DNA from: SURF-13 sp041695325
GTDB taxonomy: Bacteria; Pseudomonadota; Gammaproteobacteria; SURF-13
Direction: 5' to 3'
Assembly: GCA_041695325.1 (NCBI GenBank)
Contig: JBGFRC010000052.1
Span: forward strand, 1 to 19,673
Length of the DNA stretch: 19,673 nucleotides
The first letter of the stretch is position 1, and each line of letters opens with the position of its first letter. Positions 1 through 5,620 of this stretch are shown piece by piece. The translations under genes and the position numbers were made by a program. The notes under the pieces are model-generated. The model did not search any database and was not told the origin of the DNA. It worked only from the letters and a program-made list of their open reading frames with translations.

Positions 1-60
1 GCGTTTGGAATGTGAATCGCGGCCGTTTTGCGTGCTGCCGCCCGCTTTTTTATGTGCCAT
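1..60 (-). CDS. rpmA: 50S ribosomal protein L27, 5' end only (runs off the left edge)
   Basis: The first 20 codons on the minus strand read MAHKKAGGSTQNGRDSHSKR, the conserved N-terminus of bacterial L27, a large-subunit protein whose N-terminal tail reaches the peptidyl-transferase centre. The rest of the gene lies outside the window. The start codon is 10 bases behind the rplU stop, and a GGAG about 6 bases upstream of the ATG gives a good ribosome binding site. It is the second gene of the usual rplU-rpmA operon and is presumably transcribed from the sigma70 promoter upstream of rplU. The N-terminus starts directly with MAHKK, without the cleaved extension found in Firmicutes. Confidence 0.95.
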   Translation of the reverse strand, partial: MAHKKAGGSTQNGRDSHSKR

Positions 61-70
61 GGCTTACTCC

Positions 71-385
71 TTAAGCGCCGGTGATACCGGTGATTTGGAT
101 TTCGGTGTAGGACTGACGGTGTCCCATCTGCTTCATGTGGTGCTTGCGGCGGCGGAATTTGATGATCTTGATCTTCTTGCCGCGGCCCTGCGCGGTGACC
201 CTGGCCGTGACCTTGCCGCCCACGACCAGCGGCGCGCCGACCTTGGCGTCGGCGCCCTCGCCCATCATCAGCACTTGGTCGAAGACGACCGTGTCGCCCT
301 CCTGGGCGGCCAGCTTCTCCACGCGCAGCTTTTCGCCCTGCGCCACCCGGTACTGCTTGCCGCCTGTTACAATAACCGCATACAT
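71..385 (-). CDS. rplU: 50S ribosomal protein L21
   Basis: This 104-residue protein begins MYAVIVTGGKQYRVAQGE, the diagnostic L21 start, and continues through the basic RNA-binding stretch GKKIKIIKFRRRKHHMK towards a C-terminus ending in ITGA. Length and composition match the family, which binds 23S rRNA in the 50S subunit. The reading frame stays open upstream to 463, but the start at 385 is chosen because the protein then begins at the family start and has a GGAGCGGGAAC ribosome binding site directly in front. It is the first gene of rplU-rpmA and is divergent from ispB. The 5' leader from the predicted promoter is about 55 bases. Confidence 0.97.
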   Translation of the reverse strand: MYAVIVTGGKQYRVAQGEKLRVEKLAAQEGDTVVFDQVLMMGEGADAKVGAPLVVGGKVTARVTAQGRGKKIKIIKFRRRKHHMKQMGHRQSYTEIQITGITGA

Positions 386-446
386 GTTCCCGCTCCACGG
401 ACCGCCGGTTGAAATCGGGGCCGACTGAAATGAAATTAAGCGGAGT

Positions 447-476
447 ATTATAGTATCTCCCATGTTGGCAGGTCAA
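447..476 (-). promoter_or_regulatory. Sigma70 promoter for rplU-rpmA
   Basis: Read on the minus strand, TTGACC (476 to 471) and a perfect TATAAT (452 to 447) are separated by 18 bases. That is close to consensus and fits a highly expressed ribosomal-protein operon. The -35 box lies inside the first codons of ispB, so the two divergent genes share this stretch. Transcription should start near 440. Confidence 0.75.
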
Positions 477-1460
477 ACACACAGCCTATCTATAGATTTG
501 GAGGCCGTGCAGAGGCTGATTGGCGCGGAGATGCGCGCGGTCAACGCCCTGATCCAGAAGCGCCTTTCCTCCGGGGTGGCGCTCATCAACCAGATCGGGG
601 TGTATATCGTCAACAGCGGCGGCAAGCGCCTGCGCCCGATGCTGGCCCTGCTCGGCGCGCGCGCCTGCGGCTACAGCGGCGCGCAGCACATCGCCCTGGC
701 CGCCATCATCGAATTCATCCATACGGCGACGCTGTTGCACGATGACGTGGTGGACGGCTCAGAGCTGCGCCGCGGCAAGGACACCGCCAACACCCTGTGG
801 GGCAACGAGGCGAGCGTGCTGGTGGGCGATTTTCTCTATTCGCGGGCGTTCGAGATGATGGTGGAAACCAATGAAATGCGGGTGATGGACGTCCTCGCGC
901 ACGCCACCAACACCATCGCCGAGGGCGAAGTGATGCAGCTGTTGAACCGCCACGACCCGGACGTCAGCGAACAGCGCTACCTCACGGTGATCCGCTGCAA
1001 GACCGCCAAACTGTTCGAAGCCGCCTGTCGGCTCGGTGCGGTGCTCGCCGGGCAGGACGACGCCGTCGAGCAGGCGCTCGCCGGCTACGGCATGCATCTC
1101 GGCACCGCGTTCCAGTTGATAGACGACGTGCTGGATTACGGCGCCTCGTCCGAAGAAACGGGCAAAAACATCGGCGATGACCTGGCCGAGGGCAAGCCCA
1201 CGCTGCCGCTCATTTACGCCATGCGCCACGGCACGCCGCAACAAGCCGCGCTGATCCGCTCTGCCATCGAGCAGGGCGCGCTGGATCACATCGGCGCCGT
1301 GCAACGCGCCGTTGAAAGCAGCGGCGCACTCGCGTACACTGCGCGCTCGGCCAAGCAGGAGGCGGAACGAGCCCGTGCCGCGCTATTCGCGCTGCCCGCC
1401 TCACCTTATAAGGACGCGCTGCACGCGTTGGCCGAATTTTCAGTAAATCGTACCTATTAG
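462..1460 (+). CDS. ispB: Octaprenyl diphosphate synthase (long-chain trans-polyprenyl synthase)
   Basis: This 332-residue protein has the full signature of long-chain trans-isoprenyl diphosphate synthases: GGKRLRP at residues 53-59, the first aspartate-rich motif DDVVD at 94-98, and the second, DDVLD, at 221-225, followed by a GKNIGDDL-GKPTLP stretch at 234-249. These aspartates bind Mg2+ and the diphosphates of the allylic substrate and isopentenyl diphosphate. The product is the octaprenyl (or similar) tail of ubiquinone or menaquinone; exact chain length cannot be read from sequence. The location beside rplU-rpmA and a tRNA-Pro matches ispB in pseudomonads. The ATG is chosen because it places the N-terminus at the family start; only weak Shine-Dalgarno-like bases precede it. 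Confidence 0.93.
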   Translation: MLAGQTHSLSIDLEAVQRLIGAEMRAVNALIQKRLSSGVALINQIGVYIVNSGGKRLRPMLALLGARACGYSGAQHIALAAIIEFIHTATLLHDDVVDGSELRRGKDTANTLWGNEASVLVGDFLYSRAFEMMVETNEMRVMDVLAHATNTIAEGEVMQLLNRHDPDVSEQRYLTVIRCKTAKLFEAACRLGAVLAGQDDAVEQALAGYGMHLGTAFQLIDDVLDYGASSEETGKNIGDDLAEGKPTLPLIYAMRHGTPQQAALIRSAIEQGALDHIGAVQRAVESSGALAYTARSAKQEAERARAALFALPASPYKDALHALAEFSVNRTY

Positions 1461-1461
1461 C

Positions 1462-1506
1462 AGCGAGCGCAGGAGTTACTCGGGCCTTCCTTTACCCGCG
1501 CTCGCT
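1462..1506 (+). other. Stem-loop between ispB and tRNA-Pro
   Basis: AGCGAGCGC (1462-1470) and GCGCTCGCT (1498-1506) form a perfect 9-bp stem around a 27-base loop that contains a smaller GAGT/ACTC pair. It follows the ispB stop codon directly. It could end ispB transcription or be a processing hairpin ahead of the tRNA. No T-run follows, so an intrinsic terminator is not supported. Confidence 0.45.
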
Positions 1507-1517
1507 ACTGTATTTAT

Positions 1518-1594
1518 CGGGGTGTAGCTCAGCTTGGTAGAGCACTAGCTTCGGGAGCTAGGGGCCGGAGGTTCAAATCCTCTCACCCCGACCA
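1518..1594 (+). tRNA. tRNA-Pro, anticodon CGG
   Basis: The 77-base sequence folds as a complete cloverleaf with CCA encoded. The acceptor stem pairs CGGGGTG (1518-1524) with CACCCCG (1584-1590), A1591 is the discriminator, and CCA is 1592-1594. The anticodon stem CTAGC/GCTAG encloses the loop TTCGGGA, giving anticodon CGG, which reads the proline codon CCG. The T-arm has GGAGG-TTCAAAT-CCTC. The C1-G72 acceptor pair is typical of bacterial tRNA-Pro. A tRNA-Pro next to ispB is also seen in pseudomonads. The 3' terminal 16 bases are copied twice more downstream in the tandem repeat. Confidence 0.97.
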
Positions 1595-1888
1595 ATTTGT
1601 TTTTTTTCAACATCAATTTCGCCATCCCTGGCATCGCATCCGTGCACCTTTTCACACCGGCCCGGCCTTCCTTGGCCGGGCGCTCGGCGCTGTGCGCCTC
1701 GCCCTCTCACCCCGACCAATTTGTTTTTTTTCAACATCAATTTCGCCATCCCTGGCATCGCATCCGTGCACCTTTTCACACCGGCCCGGCCTTCCTTGGC
1801 CGGGCGCTCGGCGCTGTGCGCCTCGCCCTCTCACCCCGACCAATTTGTTTTTTTTCAACATCAATTTCGCCATCCCTGGCATCGCATC
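1579..1888 (+). repeat. 124-bp tandem repeat seeded by the 3' end of tRNA-Pro (2.5 copies)
   Basis: Three units start at 1579, 1703 and 1827 with an exact 124-bp period. Units 1 and 2 are complete; unit 3 stops matching after 1888 (62 bases). I saw no mismatch between aligned units. Each begins with CCTCTCACCCCGACCA, the last 16 bases of the mature tRNA including CCA; for unit 1 this is the tRNA itself. Each then carries a run of eight T, the small palindromic motif CGCCATCCCTGGC, and, in complete units, a hairpin GCCCGGCC-N6-GGCCGGGC (1660-1681 in unit 1) and a second, GGCGC-TGT-GCGCC (1686-1698). A further CGCCATCCCTGGC occurs at 1945-1957 outside the array. Several reading frames stay open here, but 124 is not a multiple of three, so no repeat protein is expected. 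The layout resembles the tRNA-tail repeats behind tyrT in E. coli. Confidence 0.9.
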
Positions 1889-1930
1889 TATTCCCTCTCC
1901 CCTTCGGGGAGAGGGAATAGGGGAGAGGGG
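1889..1930. repeat. REP-like palindromic element between tRNA-Pro repeats and the PilZ gene
   Basis: TATTCCCTCTCCCC (1889-1902) and GGGGAGAGGGAATA (1906-1919) form a perfect 14-bp stem with a 3-base loop; a second GGGGAGAGGGG copy of the right arm follows to 1930. CCCTCTCCC/GGGAGAGGG palindromes of this kind are a common intergenic repeat in gammaproteobacterial genomes. It lies where two convergent transcription units (tRNA-Pro and the PilZ gene) meet, and may act as a bidirectional stop or a transcript-end stabiliser. It begins exactly where the third tandem unit is cut off, which suggests that its arrival broke the repeat. Confidence 0.75.
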
Positions 1931-1984
1931 CGCCACCGTATCTTCGCCATCCCTGGCGCGGCTTTGGGTTTCTGGTAAACGCGG

Positions 1985-2734
1985 CTACCCCGCCTTCTGC
2001 CGACGGCGCTTGCGTTCCAGGGCGGCGACGGTGCGCTCCACCAGCTGTTGCTGGGCGGCCTCCAGCCCGATAAAACGCCCGCCCAGGCGGGTGAAGCCTT
2101 GAAAGCCGTCGCGGCTCAGAAAGCGCACTTCCAGCCGGCTGTTCAACTGACGGGAAGGAGACAATTGCAGCGTCAAACCGGGCAGCAGTTCTCCCTGTTT
2201 GAACGGCAGCGGCGCTTGTTGCGTGAACTGCGCGCCTACCCCGCCCACGGAGAGATCGCGCAATACGCCGCGGTACAGACCTGCTCCCGGCGAACCGATT
2301 AAAAGCGGCACCGCCTGTCCGGGATCGAGGGCAACACGGTGCGCGCGCCGCCGCTGCGTATAGCGCACCGAACCGGGGAAGGCGATTTTATAAAACGCAA
2401 TGGCATTGTAGCGTGCCGCCTCGATCAATTCGGCGTTAAACTCCAGCAGCGCGCCGTTGAGACGCGCCCGCACCACGGCGCGGGCCGCGCGCATAAACCT
2501 CCAATGACCAGCCAACGGGTAAAGTTCGTCGAGCAGCAGATAGTCTTGCTCCGGCGTTACCTTGAGCAAGGCGCTGCTATAGCAACCGGCCTGGCCGCGG
2601 AAGGTTACGCTGAGCAGCGCGCGCGCGCGCTGCGCGCGCATGATCAAGTCGGCGATGCGGTCGCGCTGGGCGATCCGCTCGATCTGTTCCTGCGGGGTGA
2701 AGTGCGCGGCCTGGACCGCGTGAACGTGCTTCAT
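1985..2734 (-). CDS. PilZ-domain flagellar brake protein, YcgR-like
   Basis: This 249-residue cytoplasmic protein has an N-terminal YcgR-like domain (about residues 10-115) and a PilZ domain from about 120. The PilZ c-di-GMP motifs are present: RRRAHR at 128-133, giving the RxxxR pair R129/R133, and DLSVGG at 160-165, the DxSxxG motif. Proteins of this build bind c-di-GMP and slow the flagellar motor by contacting stator and rotor. The C-terminus is basic (RKRRRQKAG). The frame is open upstream, but the start MKHVHAVQ at 2734 is preferred because an earlier start would overlap flgN; no strong ribosome binding site is visible. It follows flgM and flgN on the same strand, the same order as in Pseudomonas, suggesting co-transcription from the sigma28 promoter. 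A (GC)7 run lies inside the gene at 2617-2630. Confidence 0.85.
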   Translation of the reverse strand: MKHVHAVQAAHFTPQEQIERIAQRDRIADLIMRAQRARALLSVTFRGQAGCYSSALLKVTPEQDYLLLDELYPLAGHWRFMRAARAVVRARLNGALLEFNAELIEAARYNAIAFYKIAFPGSVRYTQRRRAHRVALDPGQAVPLLIGSPGAGLYRGVLRDLSVGGVGAQFTQQAPLPFKQGELLPGLTLQLSPSRQLNSRLEVRFLSRDGFQGFTRLGGRFIGLEAAQQQLVERTVAALERKRRRQKAG

Positions 2735-2797
2735 TGAGACGAACGCCCGCAGTGGATGGAAGGAACCGGCCCTCTCCGTGCGCAAGCGATGCGGCGG

Positions 2798-2803
2798 ATT
2801 ATA
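2798..2803 (-). promoter_or_regulatory. Possible -10 box upstream of the PilZ gene
   Basis: In the 85-base gap between flgN and the PilZ gene, the minus strand has a perfect TATAAT (2803 to 2798). No convincing -35 box lies 16-18 bases upstream, so an independent promoter is only a possibility; the gene may also be read through from flgM-flgN. Confidence 0.3.
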
Positions 2804-2819
2804 CCCTCGCCCGCTGCGT

Positions 2820-3299
2820 TCAGGCCGTCGCCAGGGTTTTGGAAAGCGGCCCTTGTTCGGCGTTGCCGCCGGCGTCGTAAAGGCCCTGCCCGGCGGGGAG
2901 ACCACGCAAGATAGCGAGCGCGCGTTGCACCTGCCGGCGGCTCAAACTAACCACCCCGCCGTTGACCTCGTTCTGCTGTTGACACTCCTGCAGCAGGCAC
3001 TCCAATGCGCGCCAGCGCCCGTTGAGCTCTGCATCATGCTGCTCGGCCAGGTAGCGCTCGATGCCTTCGCGCGTATTGGCATAGCCCGCGTTGCGCAGCA
3101 GCGCATCACGCTTGCGCCCCCAGTCTTCAATGTCGCTCAGGTGGCGCAGTTTTTCCCGCGCGATCCGCTCGATGACTTGGGCGTCATGCCCCATCAAGGC
3201 GCGCCGCTCATCGCGCAGGATGCGCAGCAATTCCGTCACGCTTTCATGCTCCAGTTCAAACAGCATCATCATGCGCTGACTCAATTCACTCCGGCTCAC
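2820..3299 (-). CDS. flgN: FlgN, chaperone for hook-filament junction proteins
   Basis: This 159-residue, largely helical protein fits FlgN in size, composition and position: a long N-terminal helix rich in E/L/R, and a C-terminal part with SLSRRQVQRALAILRG at about 119-134 typical of the family. FlgN keeps FlgK and FlgL soluble and delivers them to the flagellar export gate. The start is a GTG at 3299, chosen because GGGGAGGGACACC precedes it; the frame stays open further upstream only because it overlaps flgM out of frame. It lies 17 bases behind flgM. The family is poorly conserved, so the call leans on gene order together with the helical pattern. Its clients FlgK and FlgL are encoded at 15580-18702. 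Confidence 0.85.
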   Translation of the reverse strand: MSRSELSQRMMMLFELEHESVTELLRILRDERRALMGHDAQVIERIAREKLRHLSDIEDWGRKRDALLRNAGYANTREGIERYLAEQHDAELNGRWRALECLLQECQQQNEVNGGVVSLSRRQVQRALAILRGLPAGQGLYDAGGNAEQGPLSKTLATA

Positions 3300-3316
3300 G
3301 GTGTCCCTCCCCGATT

Positions 3317-3646
3317 TTAAAATGGCTTGCTCGCGCCGCCCAGGGCCTGCTCGAAGTTGAGCAGTTTTTGCGCCACTTTTTCGGCATCCACCTCGTAACG
3401 GCCCGCGTGGATGAGCTCTTTGATCGCCGCCACGCGTGCCTGGTCCACCACCGGCACGCCGCTCAGGGCCTGCTCCAGACGCTTGAGGCGCGCCGCGCCA
3501 TCGGTCAGGCTCACGGTGTCCGATGGAGGGGTGTTTTGGGAAGATGCGCCGCCTGACCCTGCTGCGCTGCGCGCGGAGTCCGTCGGTTCTGTCGCGTGCG
3601 GACGATTTTGCATGACTCTGCTCAATATGTTGATTTGATTTGACAT
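3317..3646 (-). CDS. flgM: FlgM, anti-sigma28 factor
   Basis: This 109-residue protein starts MSNQINILSRV, has an Ala/Ser/Gly/Pro-rich flexible middle, and then the conserved DTVSLTDGAARLKRLEQAL and VAAIKELIHAGRYEVDAEKVAQKLLNFE segments that form the sigma28-binding helices. FlgM holds FliA inactive until the hook is complete and is then exported through it. An in-frame ATG exists at 3685, but the start at 3646 has GAGGTAACGTAC in front and gives the family N-terminus. It is preceded by a near-perfect sigma28 promoter, so FliA would drive its own inhibitor, and it is followed by flgN and the PilZ gene on the same strand. Confidence 0.93.
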   Translation of the reverse strand: MSNQINILSRVMQNRPHATEPTDSARSAAGSGGASSQNTPPSDTVSLTDGAARLKRLEQALSGVPVVDQARVAAIKELIHAGRYEVDAEKVAQKLLNFEQALGGASKPF

Positions 3647-3696
3647 GTACGTTACCTCTCGAGTCTTTACGCAACCGGTTTCCAACTCAAATTCCG

Positions 3697-3723
3697 TTAT
3701 CGGATCAGGTATGCAAAACTTTA
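3697..3723 (-). promoter_or_regulatory. Sigma28 (FliA) promoter for flgM-flgN
   Basis: On the minus strand TAAAGTTT (3723 to 3716), an 11-base spacer and TCCGATAA (3704 to 3697) match the FliA consensus TAAAGTTT-N11-GCCGATAA except for one base. It lies about 50 bases upstream of the flgM start and just beyond the flgA terminator. A second TAAAGTTG (3734 to 3727) sits directly upstream as a duplicate -35-like box. FliA control of flgMN is established in Pseudomonas and enterics. Confidence 0.88.
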
Positions 3724-3732
3724 GCCAACTTT

Positions 3733-3755
3733 AAAAAACGCAGAGCCCGATCTGC
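3733..3755 (-). terminator. Intrinsic terminator behind flgA
   Basis: Reading leftwards from flgA, GCAGA-TCGGGC-TCTGC (3755 to 3740) is followed after CG by six T. The 5-bp stem is short but GC-rich, and the position, 6 bases past the flgA stop and just ahead of the flgM promoter, is where a terminator is expected. Confidence 0.6.
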
Positions 3756-3761
3756 CCGACT

Positions 3762-4517
3762 CTATAGCCGCACCGTTACCACGCCGGGGGCGGTGGCCGT
3801 CCCCTCCACGATGCGCTTGGAGATCAGATTACGCACCTTGACCGATTCACCCTGCGCGGCGTCGCTCAGCGCCTCGCCCGCCATGCGCACTTCCAGAGCT
3901 TCGCTCACCACCAGGATGGTGACGCGCTCGTCACGCCGCACCAGCCGCGCCGGCTCCAGCACGTGCGCCGTCAGCACCGCTCCGCCGCCGAGCGGACGTT
4001 TCAGCTGCTTGCCGATCACGTGCCGCACGTCGGCGAAATAATCCGTTATGCCCCTCATCTCCCGCCGCACCAGGCGCACGTCGTCCGCGCCGAGTTGCGT
4101 CCCGCGCGTCAGGCTGCGCGCCGCCACCACGACCTCGGCGTAGTGCGTCACCTGCACCGGCACGTAAACCGACCAGGGCTTGGGAACGGCGCAACGCACG
4201 CCCACGCTGCCCGCGCCGGTGATGCGCGACCCGTGCGCCGCGAACGCTTCCAGCGGGAGCGCGCAACGGCTGAGCTGCAGGCGCGGGTCCAAAGCGCCGA
4301 CGCTCACTTCCTGCGCATCTTGTTGCGCGCCGCCCCCGGCCATCTGGCGCAGCACAAACGCGCGCGCCGCGTCCCGAATCTCTTCCGGGGCTTGGTACTC
4401 TTGCGCTGTGCAAACTGCGGCCCAGGCTAAGCACAATCCGGCCAGCGCTTGGCGCTGCGCCAAATTAACGGCGGACTTCAGGGTAGCGCTCATACAGAGT
4501 AACTTATTGAAGTTCAT
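3762..4517 (-). CDS. flgA: FlgA, periplasmic chaperone for P-ring assembly
   Basis: This 251-residue protein has a signal peptide (hydrophobic stretch LAGLCLAWAAV at about 25-35, likely cleavage after CTA38), a FlgA N-terminal domain, and a SAF-type domain at about 128-190, with AARSLTRGTQLGADDVRLV typical of the family. The C-terminal half shows VIGKQLKRPLGGGAVLTAHVLEP and a final beta-rich segment. FlgA helps FlgI assemble into the P ring in the periplasm. The start at 4517 is preferred over an internal ATG at 4493 because GGA lies near ribosome-binding distance; a long N-region before the signal core leaves some doubt. A sigma54 promoter lies about 50 bases upstream, diverging from cheV. 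Confidence 0.92.
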   Translation of the reverse strand: MNFNKLLCMSATLKSAVNLAQRQALAGLCLAWAAVCTAQEYQAPEEIRDAARAFVLRQMAGGGAQQDAQEVSVGALDPRLQLSRCALPLEAFAAHGSRITGAGSVGVRCAVPKPWSVYVPVQVTHYAEVVVAARSLTRGTQLGADDVRLVRREMRGITDYFADVRHVIGKQLKRPLGGGAVLTAHVLEPARLVRRDERVTILVVSEALEVRMAGEALSDAAQGESVKVRNLISKRIVEGTATAPGVVTVRL

Positions 4518-4567
4518 TGGTTTTCATCCAGAGAACCGGTTTTGCGCCGTTGGGCCTCAAACAGGGA

Positions 4568-4582
4568 TGCAAGCACCGTGCC
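4568..4582 (-). promoter_or_regulatory. Sigma54 (RpoN) promoter for flgA
   Basis: The minus strand reads GGCACGGTGCTTGCA (4582 to 4568), matching the sigma54 consensus GGCAC-N5-TTGC with the required GG-N10-GC spacing. Transcription would start near 4557, about 40 bases ahead of flgA. Such promoters need an enhancer-binding activator, FleQ or FleR-like in this gene context. Confidence 0.85.
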
Positions 4583-4591
4583 GCATGCGGC

Positions 4592-4619
4592 TAAAGAAAA
4601 CGTAGCAGCCGGCCGCTAA
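4592..4619 (+). promoter_or_regulatory. Candidate sigma28 (FliA) promoter for cheV
   Basis: TAAAGAAA (4592-4599), a 12-base spacer and GCCGCTAA (4612-4619) resemble the FliA consensus with one mismatch in the -10 box and one extra spacer base. It lies about 55 bases ahead of cheV and back to back with the flgA sigma54 promoter. In Pseudomonas, cheV-cheR is a FliA-dependent class, which supports the reading. Confidence 0.55.
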
Positions 4620-4675
4620 CACATTCAGATCGTTTCCACCCATACATCCGCGGCAGGGCAATCACAGGAGGGCAG

Positions 4676-5614
4676 ATGGCCAACGTAATGGAAGGCGTGA
4701 ACCAGCGCACGCAGCTTGCCGGACACAATCGCCTGGAGCTGCTGTTATTCCGCCTCAACGAAAAGCAACGCTTCGGCATCAACGTATTCAAGGTGCAGGA
4801 GGTGATTCAGTGCCCGCCGCTCACCCGCGTACCCAAATCACACGGCGTGGTGCGCGGGGTGGCTCACATGCGCGGCAAAACCATCCCGGTGCTCGATCTC
4901 AGCGCCGCTATCGGCCAGCGTCCGCCGGCGGATTGCGCCGGCTGCTACGTCATCGTCACCGAATACAACCGCTCGGTGCAGGGCTTTCTGGTGAGCGGGG
5001 TGGATCGCATCATCAACATGAAGTGGCAGGACATCCTGCCCCCGCCCAAAGGCATCGGCGCGGGCAGCTACATGACCGCCGTCACCAGTCTGGACAAGGA
5101 GCTGATCGAGATCATAGACGTGGAAAAGGTGCTGGCCGAGGTGTCGCGCACCAAGATGGAGGTATCGCAGGAATTGCTGCAAAGCGGCACGGCTCATCCG
5201 GTCAAACGCGAGGTGCTGGTGGTGGACGATTCCGGCGTGGCGCGCAAGCAGGTCGCGCGCACCCTGGAGCAGATCGGCATCGCCTGCACGCTGGCCAATG
5301 ACGGGCGCGAGGCGCTGGAGCAGTTACAGCGCTGGGCCGCGGACGGCCCGCCCGTTACGGAACGGCTGCTGATGGTGATTTCGGACATCGAAATGCCGGA
5401 GATGGACGGCTACACGCTCACCACGGAGATCCGCAAGGACGACCGGCTCAAGGACTTGTACGTCCTGCTGCACAGCTCCTTGAGCGGAGTGTTCAATGCC
5501 GCGCTGGTGAAAAAAGTGGGAGCGAATCACTTCCTGCCCAAGTTCGGCGCGGATGACCTCGCCAAGGCGGTGCTGGAGCGGGTCAAGGCCGCAGCGCCCA
5601 CCCAGGCGGCGTAA
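4676..5614 (+). CDS. cheV: CheV, CheW-receiver chemotaxis coupling protein
   Basis: This 312-residue protein has an N-terminal CheW domain (about 15-160), with GVAHMRGKTIPVLDL at 61-75 in the expected place, and a C-terminal receiver domain (about 178-305). The receiver has the acidic pair D184-D185, the phospho-accepting D237 in SDIEMPEMDGY, and the conserved lysine K289 in FLPKF. CheV couples chemoreceptors to the CheA kinase and is modulated by phosphorylation of its receiver domain. AGGAGGGCAG directly precedes the ATG. It is divergent from flgA; the next gene in the usual chemotaxis order, cheR, follows only after an inverted pseudogene whose end lies 6 bases from the cheV stop. Confidence 0.95.
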   Translation: MANVMEGVNQRTQLAGHNRLELLLFRLNEKQRFGINVFKVQEVIQCPPLTRVPKSHGVVRGVAHMRGKTIPVLDLSAAIGQRPPADCAGCYVIVTEYNRSVQGFLVSGVDRIINMKWQDILPPPKGIGAGSYMTAVTSLDKELIEIIDVEKVLAEVSRTKMEVSQELLQSGTAHPVKREVLVVDDSGVARKQVARTLEQIGIACTLANDGREALEQLQRWAADGPPVTERLLMVISDIEMPEMDGYTLTTEIRKDDRLKDLYVLLHSSLSGVFNAALVKKVGANHFLPKFGADDLAKAVLERVKAAAPTQAA

Positions 5615-5620
5615 GGTAAA

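Noticed and set aside
1579..1594. Attachment site of an integrated element at the tRNA 3' end
   Set aside because: Direct copies of the tRNA end exist at 1703 and 1827, but they bound only 108 bases and no integrase is nearby. Tandem duplication explains them better.
1600..1607. Intrinsic terminator of tRNA-Pro at the run of eight T
   Set aside because: No hairpin sits directly ahead of the T-run; the T-arm of the tRNA is 17 or more bases away.
1579..1888. CRISPR array
   Set aside because: Only 2.5 units, the whole 124 bases are identical with no variable spacer, and each unit begins with a tRNA 3' end.
1597..2102. Open frames on both strands through the tRNA-tail repeats that look like repeat proteins
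   Set aside because: The period of 124 is not divisible by three, so the same DNA is read in different frames in successive units. There is no ribosome binding site and the composition is that of the palindromes.
2735..2905. An N-terminal extension of the PilZ protein up to 2905
   Set aside because: It would overlap flgN and has basic, low-complexity composition without family similarity.
3300..3674. An extended FlgN of 284 residues starting at 3674
   Set aside because: The extra part overlaps flgM in another frame and is the high-GC shadow of that gene. The GTG at 3299 has a strong ribosome binding site and gives the family length.
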